Below are positions 34,151 through 44,974 of a stretch of DNA of 64,000 nt, in pieces. A program made the translations under genes and the position numbers. The stretch comes from Rhabdophis nuchalis (Eukaryota; Chordata; Lepidosauria; Squamata; Natricidae), in contig CM077644.1 of assembly GCA_039707465.1 (NCBI GenBank), positions 198,187,962-198,251,961 of the forward strand, read 5' to 3'. The notes under the pieces are model-generated. The model worked only from the letters and a program-made list of their open reading frames with translations, was not told where the DNA came from and did not search any database. Within the stretch, counting starts at the first letter, position 1. Each line of letters starts with the position of its first letter.

Positions 34151-34733
34151 TAAATTCAACCAGTTTCAGAAAGTTATTTAGAAGACCATTGACACAGTTA
34201 ACATTATTTAGTAGGATTTATTTGCACAGTAAGATTTCTCATATTCTAATAATGTTGTCTGTACATTTTTAGATCCTGTTGACTGAATTTCTTGGAGTTT
34301 CAGGTAAGGTTTACTGAATGGCATCAGCAATTATTGTTGGAATTATTTTTCCTCCCATTTTGTTACATGATTTTTAAAGACTATAAGAAATCCATAAGAA
34401 AATGGAAGAATAAGTTACAGGTAGTGAAATATGATAATATAAGCCTGAAATATCATTAAACTGTTATATTCTGATGTATCTTTGGATACATTTTATTATA
34501 AGATAATTCTATTTTGGAATCAATTCCAACACGCTGTTACTAAAATTTACATTAAAACTTCAGTTCAAATGATTAAAAAATGACTTTTGATAGTAAACAA
34601 TCCATTAAACCAGTAATGTAAATTGTACTTCAAATTAGGATATAAACTCCAAAAACCCATTTTAAAAGAGGTTTTTATATGTATAGTATTAATTTCCATT
34701 TTTTTTCTTTTCTTTTTTATATATAATAATTAA
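34151..34733. other. Unique DNA, no feature recognised
   Basis: AT-rich flank of the L1 insertion; nothing else was recognised. Confidence 0.5.
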
Positions 34734-34748
34734 AAAAATCATTAAAGG

Positions 34749-35637
34749 GACTTGACTTCCGGCTTCCGACGGCAACAGACGTGTTTTCGGGTGCGTCTGC
34801 CGCTTGCTACTCTGGTGGGGGCCCCCAGGGGCACAGGGGGTTTAGGTTAACCCCCTGCCATATGGGCGGCTGCGGGAGGCCCTCGTCCCGAAGGCGGTCG
34901 GTGGGGCACCTTCCCCTGCTTCGCTCCAGGAATCGGAGGGCTGAAAGCGGGGGGGGGGACGACTCCTCTCGCCAACACTAGCCGAGAAAGACAGAAAATA
35001 AAGAAGACGGTGGAAATGTCGGGGATGGAGGAGCACACCGAGTCTCCTGACAAGCAAGATTGGCAAATGTAAACTGTGATTTTTGTCTCTTACATTCGAT
35101 CACTTTGAAGAAAGAAAAATAGAGGGGGGAGTTTTAACCCCCCCTTGTAAAAGGTGGCAACAGAAAATGCTCTCTAGGAGAGAGAAAAAGGATTAAAATG
35201 CCAACCCAAATAAAATAGCAGATAAAGGAAAAAAAAATTTACTCCCGGAGTTACAGTTGCAACATTGTAGCCGGGTCTCTGCAGCAAAAAGGACTTTCAC
35301 TCTCACTTCTCTAACTGCGGTGAGGTGGGAAAATGGCTTCTCTTTGTTTCCGTTTGGGAAACTTTCTCCTGAACACCGGAGCATTCCTCTTGAGTTTTAA
35401 GATTACAGGACAATAAATTTAAAGTGGAAGCCCCCCGCAAGAAACCCTCAGTGCCTCTCCCAATACGTGGACTCTTTATTTTTTATTTTTCTTTTTCTCT
35501 TGGTTTGGACATTAAAAACAACCCTTGACTCTGATGGAATTTTAATTGGACTTTTCCCACTTCCGGATATCTCGGACTTTTCTGACTGTTTGCTTCTCTG
35601 GCGCCATCTTTTGCTGTAAGAACTTAAATTTATAACA
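34749..35637 (+). promoter_or_regulatory. L1 5' UTR, copy 1
   Basis: About 890 bp separate the element start from the presumed ORF1 ATG. The first 300 bp are GC- and CpG-rich, as expected of an L1 internal promoter. Copy 2 starts with the same CTTCCGG words but the rest is hard to align by eye. Confidence 0.5.
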
Positions 35638-36592
35638 ATGGCTTCAAGAAAGCCGCCATCTGGAAAGTCCCTTTCGGCTCCAGCCTCAACCTGATCCAGC
35701 CCAAGTTTACAACAAGGCAAAATTACTACAATGCTACAGAAGGAGACAACTGGAGAAGGAGAACAAGAACCAACAACGAGTGAGATGCTCCAGAGCATTA
35801 TGAAAAAAGTGCAGGAAATCCGAAAGGACTTATTAAATTTAAGAATAGAACTATTGGAGACACAAAGAAGCACAATAGACAATAAACAAAAAATTGAAGC
35901 GCTAGAAGAAGGAACAGTTGAGATTAAAGAAGAGTTGAAGGAAATACGGAAGGAAAACACGGAAATATGAAAGGAAAACACAGACATTATTGGGCACATG
36001 TCTAAATTTGAGTTTAAAAGAATGTCTTTTTTCCTTAGGTTCCAGAACGTCCTGGAGACGGAGCAAGAAGATTTAAAAGATTTAATGAGTACAATCCTAG
36101 CGGATTATACTAAAAGAAACAAAGACCAGCTCTGGGGGGATATGGACCTAGTCTATAGAATTAATTCAGCATATGCTAGAATAAATAACGTACCAAGAGA
36201 AGTACATATTAAGTTTTTAAGAAGGTCTACAAGGGATGAGATACTGAGGGCCCAGCAGGGTGGGCCTCTGAAATATCAAGACAATGAGATTACCATTCTG
36301 AAACAAATCCCCCCCAAAATTAGAGAGATAAGAAGGAAGTATTCCTTTTGATCTAAAAAAATTGTTTAAAAAATGGATCTGGTTCAAATGGCTAATGCCT
36401 GAAGGAATGTTGGTTTTCTGGGAAGGGGGTAGAGTTAGAGTTAAAACAGTAGAAGAGGCTGAGGCCTTTCTTAAGAAACATTCCCCACTCCTGGAAGATG
36501 AAGAAGAGGGAATGGGGGAGGCCATGGTCCCATCCACTAGCGGGAAAGAGAAAGAAGAAACAATAGCAAAGAGACTCAGATCTCAAAAATGA
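35638..36592 (+). pseudogene. L1 ORF1 (RNA-binding protein), broken
   Basis: The frame beginning ATG GCT TCA AGA at 35638 runs into TGA at 35692, TGA at 35968 and TGA at 36349, then a shift of frame in an A-rich stretch near 36352-36362. Pieces show the ORF1p order: a Leu/Glu-rich coiled coil (35731-35970), an RRM-like part with RMSFFLRFQNV and REVHIKFLRRSTRDEIL (36020-36240), and the C-terminal domain with WFKWLMPEGMLVFWEGGRV (36375-36435) ending RLRSQK. L1 ORF1p is a trimeric nucleic-acid chaperone that coats element RNA. Three nonsense codons plus one frameshift make this copy dead. Confidence 0.85.
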
Positions 36593-36865
36593 ATAGATAT
36601 TGAAAATATTACTGTAACCTGTGAACAGGGATGGCAGGGAAAACAAATGATTGAATGTATGCATGTTAAAATATATATATAAAGATATATATATATCTTT
36701 TGCCAATTATTTTCTTAATTTTGAATTTTTATGAAGTATCAGAGGTGACCAACATCCTCCACATGGAAGCCATTAAAATGTTTATATATTACCCTATTTT
36801 ACCCTTTTCCCCAAAAATACTGTAAAACCCAATAAAATTGCTTTAAAACGAAAAATCATTAAAGG

Positions 36866-38729
36866 ACAACAACATCTTCTCAGTAACCTATGACATTTCT
36901 ATAATGAGTCATATATTAAATGACTTGACTGCTGATAGGAAAAAAAATCTAGTTAGATTTACCTTTTTAAATGAAGCTATTCTTCACATTGAACATACAC
37001 CCACAGATTAATTAGCCATTATTCTCAAGAGGGAATCACATATCTGTCTTCATAAAAAAATCAACATTAGATTTAACAGACCATATTGTTATATGTATGG
37101 CCCCAGGATTACTGGAGGCTACCGGAAAATAAATTGACTTAATTTTCCCCTTTATATTTCCTACAGAAATTTTAAAAGAGAATTTTTATTTTCCTATTTA
37201 TGATGTTTTTTTAAAAAAAATATCTGGACAGCCACCATTCTCTAAAAGAGTAGTTGCCCAGCCAAATAAGTTAGATCAGGAAATTTATCTTCAGTGGAGA
37301 AATCTGCTTGGCAATGAATCTGCAACTGATTTGTTTGTGATGGCTCTGTGCATAGAATAATTTCAGCTTCAAGATTATTCATGAGTTTCTCATCGGAATG
37401 AGTCATCATGAAACTGCTGCCACTTTTGTTTGCCATCTTAATCCTTTAAAGCAGAAGACCTGGTCTAGAGATAATCAACATCTTTATCTGAACATCTTTT
37501 TTTAAAGCTCCAGGAAAATAAGTAAAGGTGCACAATCTTCATACAACTTAAACTTTTAAGATCTAAAAGAGGCTCTGTTTGCAACAGCACACTGTAAATG
37601 CTTTTGTTGCTCTCTGGTTTATTTTGAATCTTAATTTGTGTTATCATTTTTAATATGTTTTCAAGTCCATAATGTGTGTGTGTGTGTGTGTGTGTGTGAG
37701 TGAGTGTGAGTGTATTATATAGGGAATTATTTATGATCGGCACAGAACATTTACAAAAACAAAACAAAAACAAAGACATATTGGTTAGCATTGGTTAACT
37801 TCTTGTTCCTTATCCTGATAAGAGAAAATCCATGCATAGCAGTAACTTTTCAAATGATGAGTTACTTTTATAGGCAACTTCCTTATATATGTACTTTCCA
37901 GATATTTTATTTAATTGCTACATTTATACAGTCACTCATCTCACACGTACATGTCTATGAGTGTTGTATATTGCCTTAAATGACATTCTTGAGAGGCAAT
38001 AAATAAACACTATAAAGTATCCAGTTTGGAGGTCTTAGCAATGGATTCCTTCTTAGCGCTATTCATAATAATCATGGCCATTCTGGTAGAAAGTTTTTTA
38101 CATAAGTTCCTGGTTATTGGGGATTTGCTCACATAGGTCCTTCCTCTTGCCCTTCATTTCAAATTCTTACTTGTAACCTTCAGAGTATGTTGCAAAGCCC
38201 ATCTGTTTCTGAATTGCCTGGAAGGAGGTGGGTTGAAGGTTAAGGATGTTGAGGAGGAGACTGAAAGATTTACGCTGTTATTAATAGGTAGATATGATTA
38301 CAGCCTTGGTGAGTTGCACAATGAGTTCTCTCTGTCTCTCCCCTTACTCTCCTATTATATTCCCTGGTCATAAGTTCTTGTAAGTAGCTGTGGCTCAAGA
38401 TAGACTCTTAAAAGAAAACATCAATTAAATAAATGCTTGGATTCCCCCCCCCCCCAAAATCTCTTTCAGGGTTATTTCTAGGGCTCTTCATATATACCAG
38501 CAATAATATAGCCAGTTTTGCCTACATTGTAGACAGAACACAGGTTAATATACTGTTTCTTCAATCTAAATATTCTCAAAGTTCCTGTAATATCCATGCA
38601 TTTAACTTCCTGTCATAGCTATCCAGCATGCCAAATCAGTATATTTTAATGCATGTATTAACTGATGCATGTCTTATCTTTTATCCAGTTCTATTTAGTA
38701 TCCATGTGTTCCTTACTCCTATCCCCTCC
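36866..38729. other. Unique DNA with a TG array
   Basis: A TG array lies at about 37674-37701 and a C run at 38444-38454. No repeat family or gene was recognised in the remaining sequence. Confidence 0.5.
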
Positions 38730-39285
38730 CCTTAGCACAGGGCTGCCAAACTCCCAGCCAGCAGGCCAGATAATAATATAATAATATATTTAATTTCTAG
38801 ACCGCTCCCTCTCCCCAAGGGGACTCGGAGCGGTGCACAGGGAAATTAAAACAATAAATATACATAGATATACAAAACAGTTAAAAAACACATTAAACAA
38901 TAAGACCCTGCGCTAAAATTCCCCAAAACCAATCACTAAAACCCTAAACCCTATAATACTATGGTAAGAGGCTACCCTAGGCCGGCCAGGCAGAAAAAGT
39001 GCGTTTTCAATTTCAGACGGAAGGAACGGAAGTCCGTGGTAGTTCTAATATCGGGGGGGAGGTCGTTCCAGAGGGCAGGGCCCGCCACAGAGAGAACCCT
39101 TCCCCTGGGCGTCGCCCGCTGACAAAGTCTAGTGGACGGCACCCGGAGAAGTCCCTCTCTGTGGGAGCGAATCGGTCCATCATATGCTGGCCACACCCAT
39201 GCCCGGTTTAGTGAAGGAGAAAAAAAGTCCCGATAATCATATGACACTGTCATAACAATGTGAGTTTGACACCCCTGCCTTAGCA
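38730..39285. mobile_element. hAT-like MITE with exact TSD, split by an L2
   Basis: The element 38738-39277 starts CAGGGCTGCCAAACTCC and ends GTTTGACACCCCTG, flanked by exact CCTTAGCA. The MITE parts are 38738-38772 and about 39182-39277; the centre is an L2 insertion. Internal words GCTGGCCACACCCATGCCCG and AACAATGTGAGTTTG match the copies at 8.0 and 31.0 kb. Confidence 0.85.
38773..39181 (-). mobile_element. L2-like LINE 3' end inside a MITE
   Basis: The minus strand encodes the C-terminus of an L2 reverse transcriptase, with PIRSHREGLLRVPSTRLCQR, VAGPALWNDLPPDIRTTTDF and FRLKLKTHFFCLAGLG, followed by a 3' UTR and a short AT-rich tail at the left edge. The frame is open across this stretch, so the copy is fairly young. 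The endonuclease and catalytic domains are missing through 5' truncation. Confidence 0.85.
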
Positions 39286-41335
39286 CCTTGTTAGATTGGT
39301 TGGATAAAGAAAAATAACTGATCCATAATCCCCTAGTGACTTTCCATGACTGAAATGAACATGAACATAGGACTCCATACTCCTAATCACAGACTTTCAG
39401 CATTATGTACTGCTTTTTAGTAATAGATAACAAAAAGGCTCATATCATCCATTACTCTTTAAAGAAAAGCAAAGAAGCAGTAGATTTGCATTTCATTTCT
39501 AATAATCAAAGACCTCATATATTCAGAATTCTTCTAGTCCCTTCAGAGGAGATAAATCATCAGAAAGATATCCTGGCATTGTCTTGCTTATGACTGTAAC
39601 TGCTTACTTTGTGGCTTCTTGTGTAAATATTGAATAACTGAACTGTGATAAGAAAGCTTACATCTTATAAAATCCATCATAACTTCTCCTGTTGCTATCG
39701 CATCAAGATCAGTTGAAAGCGCAGAGACACTGCTGCTTTATGGAATATCCAGAGAGATTTATTTTTTTCCCTTTTAAATCAAAGGAAATAAAGCAACTTG
39801 TCAGTAATTGATTATAACTAGATATTACCAATATCCCTGTTAGTGGGAAAGGAGATGAAGATGCTTAAACTCTAAAAAGGCAAGGAAAGTTTATAAAAGA
39901 AGTTACTTTTCTCAATAGAGAACACCTGCATCAGTTAGGTTTTTTTTTTCTGTTCTCTTGATGTCAGAAGGAAGAAGCATTCTGTTCTAATGTATAGGAA
40001 GCAAGCTGATGGGGGAGCCTCAAGTTATTAGTCTTCTAACCATAGCAAAGCAACACACAAAAAAGGGGAAATAAAAGTTCCCTTCCTTGCTATTTTCACA
40101 CTTAATGTCCCAAATGGTCAATAGGATAAAAAAAATGCAAAATGTCAATGTTTTCCAAGCTGTTCCTTTAATATAAAACATACGCCTTGTTTTTCCCTAT
40201 CTCAGATCAACTGCTGTTTCCCTTTTAAAAAAAAGTATTGAGCAATCTTGTATTTCCCAAAATCTAGTAGAGTTTTCCATGTAAGTCAGAGACACTATCA
40301 TATTAGAGGTAGTGTATTGAGCAATGAGAGCACTAGGTCTCCATGTATCAGATGGAATGAACTGTAGTTCATGAAAGCTTATGCATTTTAATAACGTTTC
40401 TGGTCTGAAAAGCTGCTACCAGACTCCTAATTTTCAACATGGGACCATCTGGGTCTTGGCTGTTGCCTGGAGATTTCCTGTTAGTGATTAACTGATGAAT
40501 TGAGGTTGGGGAAGTGAGTGCTAGCAATTTCTTCCCATATATGTGGGAAGGTACAGAGAATTCTAATTGATCTAGGACTATTTCTTTCCCTTCCTTTACT
40601 TATATATACACCTTTCAGTAACCTATTTGTAATGTCTGTCTATACAGGCATTATTTGCAGCTTTTCTTTCCTTTTCCTGGGCTCCAACTGCCACAGCAAC
40701 TTGCAACCATGGTTACAGTTACTGGGGAAAACATCTGATTTCAAAATTGCCAGCGTACTATCCTTTCACCATCACAGCTAGCGCTAAGCTTTTAAAAGCA
40801 ATAGAACAATGGTTACTTGATGCTTTACTGATGCTTCTTTATGGCAATTTCTCATAATGCAAATGGCCAGACAAGTGTTCTGGGCTATTGGTTGATCAAT
40901 TGGACTGGTAGGCAAAGATAGTTTTGTTGTTCCTGGGCCTGCAGTAGTTTGGGGTAGGAAGCTTACTGAATGATGTGCTTGAAATATTTGATGCAAATAT
41001 TGAGCACTATATGAAAATGTTAAAAGTATATAATATGTATGCCTGCCACTTGTGAGCTATAAAACAAAACACAAATAAAGCAAACGTATGTTTGTACTTC
41101 ATACTTTCATGTTGTATTTGATTATTTTAATGTGTTTATGGTGTAGACCACCAAGAGTCACTTTGAAATGAGATGGGTAACAAATAAGTTTAATAATAAT
41201 GAATAATAAAACCAGATATCCACCAAAGTGCAATAGTAGAGATCTGTTAGCTCTATAATCACTGCAAGTTGAATCCCAAGCAACCATGGGGAGTAATTGG
41301 GGAGAAGGAGTTGGTAAGGTTGGGAAATCTGTGCC
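39286..41335. other. Mostly unique DNA, one possible repeat scrap
   Basis: Around 40360-40440, AACTGTAGTTCATGAAAGCT and GGTCTGAAAAGCTGCTACCA resemble a repeat I have seen in reptile genomes but cannot name. No gene was recognised. Confidence 0.45.
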
Positions 41336-42027
41336 CTCCAAATCAGCAGTGGGTTTCACATTTTGTTGGGGTCACATGTGCACCCCTTCAACTCATGCGC
41401 CTGGCCTTCTGTGCATGTGCTTTTCTCATGTGTAACTTCCGCACATGCACCTGGCTTCAAAAATGTGCCTAATAGAATTTATTTATTTATTTATTTTATT
41501 ACATTTATATCCCGCCCTTCTCCGCAAAGGACCCAGGGCGGCGCACAGGAAATTTAAAAAACATACAAAAATAGAACATAAATAATTTAAAATATATATT
41601 AAATCCCAAACCTGTGCTAAAACCAATTATTAATTAAAACCCAATTTAAAACTTTTCTACAGTCCCCATGGGAGGTTAGGCTAGGCCGGCTTGATGAAAA
41701 AAGTATGTCTTTAGACATTGGCGGAAGAGGCGGAGGTCGGTGATGGTCCGGAGTTCAGGGGGTAGGTCGTTCCAAAGGGCCGGGCCCGCCACAGAGAAGG
41801 CTCTTCCCCTGGGTGTCGCCAGTCGGCATTGTCCGGCCGACGGCACCCTGAGAAGGCCCTCTCTGTGGGAGCGTATCGGTCTAAGGGATGTATGGGGCAC
41901 GAGACGGTCTCGCATATAACTAGGCCCCGACCTAGAGCCGTGGTGGGTGAGCAGGCCCACCTGCGATTTCCACTACCGGTTCGGCTGAACCGGTCTGAAC
42001 TGACCGAATACCACTTCTGCTCCAAAT
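41336..42027. mobile_element. Non-autonomous hAT-like element with exact TSD, split by an L2
   Basis: The element 41344-42019 begins CAGCAGTGGGTTTCAC and ends GAATACCACTTCTG, flanked by exact CTCCAAAT. Its left part (41344-41471) has GCACATGCACCTGGC words and its right part (41958-42019) has CTACCGGTTCGGCTGAACCG. The centre is an L2 3' end. Confidence 0.85.
41472..41957 (-). mobile_element. L2-like LINE 3' end inside a hAT-like element
   Basis: Minus-strand codons give GPSYMRDRLVPHTSLRPIRS, HREGLLRVPSAGQCR, VAGPALWNDLPPELRTITDL and KTYFFHQAGLA, the C-terminus of an L2 reverse transcriptase with an intact frame for about 90 residues. The 3' UTR carries the shared CCGCCCTGGGTCCTTTGCGG word and a TAAA-rich tail at 41470-41500. 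Confidence 0.85.
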
Positions 42028-42184
42028 AGTAGTAAGCTACAATTCTTAGTGCTACCATCACTGGTGATAAATGGTGAAACTGTAGTTCAGCATCATCTGG
42101 AGGAGCACAACTTCGTCAGCCCTATTCTATAGCCTTCTTCTGGTAGAAAATATAAAGGCAAAACCAAATCAAATAGTATAGATA

Positions 42185-42297
42185 TGCTATATCAGGGATG
42201 TCCAAACTTGGGAACTTTAAGACTTGTGGACTTCAACTCCCAGAATTCCCCAGCCAGCATAGCTGTGCTATATTCCCCAGCCACCCCTGTGCTATAT
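42185..42297. mobile_element. Internally deleted fold-back MITE with exact TSD
   Basis: The element 42193-42289 begins CAGGGATGTCCAAACTTGGG, like the 1.1 kb copy, but the right arm is mostly lost and the end is CCACCCCTG. TGCTATAT flanks both sides exactly. A second GCTATAT lies inside, near 42267. Confidence 0.75.
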
Positions 42298-43250
42298 GTT
42301 TAACCCAGCTCAAGTAATAGAGAGTTTGCTATTTCTCCGGTCCAAAAGAAGCTCCTCACATTAGAATATCCTTGGGTTTCGTTAGTACAAATGTTCACAG
42401 TTCATAATTTTGAACTTTGCACATATTAGTGAGATATGCTAATCCATAGCAGAAACCTGTGAGATACACTAATCCATAGAACTGTGGCTTAAAGCTGCTT
42501 TTGTTCTTGCCTATTTTATTTAATATGATTTAAACATGTGTTGACTGCTACGTAAGTTGTTATGGTTATCCAAATATTTCAATTACATTACATTTAATGT
42601 TTTTCATTAGCCACTTTTGAACAAATCTAAATATTTGCTTCTTTTAAAAGTGTGTTCCGTCTTTGTAATTACACATACATGTGACTAGAACTACAAGTGT
42701 TAGGCTGTATCTTCTAATTTAATTTGCATATTTCATTACAAAATTCTTGCACTGTTTATTTTGCTGGGTAACTGCCATCTAGCATAAATGTTTGAAAGCA
42801 TAAAAGCTAAAGCATTACACAAACCTCTCTGCATCCAATATAGTATGCTGCCTCTGAGTAAAGGTAATGTATATAGGCATGTAAAGGACATCTGTAGACA
42901 TGTGGAAATACAAATTCTCTTTTGTTGTTAATGTAAAATAGAAAAAGGAGTACAGCTGTGGCAAAGCCGTTGCTTGAATCTATTACTTCCCAGGACACGT
43001 TTCTTCATGAGCACACATGGCCTTGTGAATTTGGCATTGGCATTAATTCGTTGTGAATGGATTTTCTTTTATGTTCAGCCAATAGATAGCATTTAAAAGG
43101 GGTCAAATGAAGCAAATATGAGCATTCTATTCATAGGGTTTAATTAACAATGTAAATTGGCTAATTCTGTGTCATTTTTTTTTTAAACGTCACTTTCTAA
43201 GTAATGTAAAAATGTATTATACAAAAATGTATTTCAGAGTTTCTAGCATT
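42298..43250. other. Unique DNA, no feature recognised
   Basis: No repeat family or coding signal was seen. Confidence 0.5.
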
Positions 43251-43254
43251 TATG

Positions 43255-43478
43255 CAGGAGCTAGTTTGGTGTAGTGATTCAGGCATCGAGTTGGAAACCT
43301 TAAAGACCTTGAGTTCTAGTCCTGCCCTAGGCATAAAGCCATCTGACCTTGGGCCAGTCACATACTTTCTGTCATAAGATAGACATAATGGCAAACCACT
43401 TCTGAAAAACTTTGCCAAGAAAAGTGCAGGAACTTTTGTAGGAAGTTTCTGAAATTGAAACTGATTGAGCAGAAACAA
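43255..43478 (+). mobile_element. tRNA-type SINE with RTE-like tail
   Basis: The A-box-like GCTAGTTTGGTGTAGTGATT and B-box-like TTGAGTTCTAGTCCTGCC are followed by AGGCATAAAGCCATCTGACC, ATGGCAAACCACTTCTGAAA and GCCAAGAAAAGTGCAGGAAC. This is the most complete copy of this SINE in the window. Confidence 0.75.
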
Positions 43479-43494
43479 AGAAACAAACAAACAT

Positions 43495-43808
43495 TTATTC
43501 ATTTATTTATTTTATTTATTTGTTGCATTTATATAACCGCATCCTCTCCCCAAAGGGACCCAGGGCGGTGCACAGGAAATTAAAACACACAATATCACAA
43601 ATATAAATAATTAATACCAAATTAAATCAATTATCCCTGTGCTAAAATTTTAAAATGTTAAAACATGACCCCATCTAAAACCCAATTAAAACAATTTATG
43701 GTACAGACCGTAGGCTAGGTAAGTAGCTTAGGCCAAGCCGGCCTGATGGAACAAGAGTGTCTTTAATTTCTGGCGGAAGGTGCGGAGGTCCGTGGTTGTT
43801 CTAAGGTC
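43495..43808 (-). mobile_element. L2-like LINE 3' end
   Basis: Plus-strand words CCTCTCCCCAAAGGGACCCA-GGGCGGTGCACAGG and GCCAAGCCGGCCTGATGGAA, then TTTCTGGCGGAAGGTGCGGA, match the L2 copies at 38.8 and 41.5 kb. It breaks off at 43808 before the WN-LP block. Confidence 0.8.
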
Positions 43809-44125
43809 GTGATTTTTGATTCATGATTTTTTTTGTTTTAAATATTTTTTTTTTTATATTGAAAAAGTTTTATTGAGTTTACATTTTTTGTGGGGTAGGG
43901 TAAGGGATACATAGAAATTTTGAGAGTGGTCATGTCAAAGTCGTCGCCTCCTCCGGTACCTCAAGTTACATTATTAAAAAGAAAGAAAAGAAACATTTCA
44001 CATAACACTACAAGCTGGGAGCAAGTACATATTCCTAAATTTTTCAGTTATATACTGTCAGTCAATTACAAAAATCCAGATTACAAATATCATACAATAT
44101 TACTCAAAAAAAAACCAGGACAAAG

Positions 44126-44974
44126 TTATTTTTTAGATCTAAGTCTCTTGGCAATTGTATCTTCCACCTTCTCCCCCGGGCCCCCAGCGGGTGGGGCCAT
44201 GGCTCCCCCTGCCCCCCCTGGATCTTCTCCCAGGACAGAGGAATGTTTTTTAAGAAAGGCTTCCGCCTCAACAACTGTTTTAATCTTCACTCTACCTCCT
44301 TCCCAGAACACCAGCATCCCTTCGGGTATCACCCACTTGAACCAGATCCCATGATCAAACAATGTTTTAGACAAGAAGGAAAATTTCCTTCTGGCTTCTC
44401 TAATCTTTCTTGGAATCTGCTTCAAGATGGTAACCTCCTTTTGTTGGTAAATCATAGGACTCCCTCTTTGCGCCTTCAAGATTTCCTCTCTGGTTGACCT
44501 TCTAACAAATTTTACATGTATCTCTCTGGGTACTTCATTCATCCTGGCATATGCAGAATTTATTCTGTAGACTAGGTCAATGTCCCCTCTGATCTCATCT
44601 TTTGGTTTATGTAAATAGTCTGCAATAATTGTACTCATAAGATCAGGGAGACATTCACCATCCATCTCAGAAACATTCTGAAATCTCAAAAAGTATGTCA
44701 TCCTTTCCATATCTATCCTAGTCACATGCCCATTTATTTCCACAACCTCATTAGAAACATTTTTAATCTCTCCCTTAGCCCCCTCCAGCCCCCCTTTCAA
44801 TTCTTCATTCTTCTGTGTATTCTCAAGCACTTGTTTTCGAGTGTCCAGTAATTCCTTTTTAAAGTTGACATTTTCTGCCCTCTGGGCCTTAATTTCTAAT
44901 ACCAAATTTTGTATAACAGATTCAAGGGCAGTCATTCTTTGTTCCAGACTTGCCAGCGTTGCTTCTTGTGCCAT
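44126..44974 (-). CDS. L1 ORF1 protein (Transposase_22-like RNA chaperone), intact, 282 residues
   Basis: L1 ORF1p forms trimers that bind element RNA and assist target-primed reverse transcription in the ribonucleoprotein particle. Residues about 1-90 are a coiled coil with heptad Leu/Val, including LASLEQRMTALESVIQNLVL. An RRM-like domain follows at about 95-185, with YFLRFQNVSEM and PREIHVKFVRRSTREEIL. The C-terminal domain spans about 190-255, with GIWFKWVIPEGMLVFWEGGR and AEAFLKKH. The tail is Gly/Pro/Ala-rich and ends AKRLRSKK. The ATG chosen sits in GGCACAAG context on the minus strand just before MAQEA. The length is slightly below mammalian ORF1p. No ORF2 follows. Confidence 0.9.
   Translation of the reverse strand: MAQEATLASLEQRMTALESVIQNLVLEIKAQRAENVNFKKELLDTRKQVLENTQKNEELKGGLEGAKGEIKNVSNEVVEINGHVTRIDMERMTYFLRFQNVSEMDGECLPDLMSTIIADYLHKPKDEIRGDIDLVYRINSAYARMNEVPREIHVKFVRRSTREEILKAQRGSPMIYQQKEVTILKQIPRKIREARRKFSFLSKTLFDHGIWFKWVIPEGMLVFWEGGRVKIKTVVEAEAFLKKHSSVLGEDPGGAGGAMAPPAGGPGEKVEDTIAKRLRSKK

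Larger units (their letters stand above)
34734..36865 (+). mobile_element. ORF1-only L1 (HAL1-like), copy 1, with 15-bp TSD
   Basis: The unit 34749-36850 is flanked by AAAAATCATTAAAGG at 34734-34748 and 36851-36865, an exact 15-bp target duplication. It has a GC-rich 5' region (starting GACTTGACTTCCGGCTTCCG), a decayed ORF1, and a short AT-rich 3' region with CCCAATAAAATTGC close to the end. ORF2, which encodes the endonuclease and reverse transcriptase, is entirely missing, yet both ends of the insertion are defined, so the unit was inserted in this reduced form. The T/A-rich target fits the L1 endonuclease preference. ORF2 must have been supplied in trans. Confidence 0.85.

Noticed and set aside
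34781..35066. Short frames in the L1 5' region
   Set aside because: GC-rich sequence lacks stops by composition; they are not shared with the second L1 copy in any obvious way.
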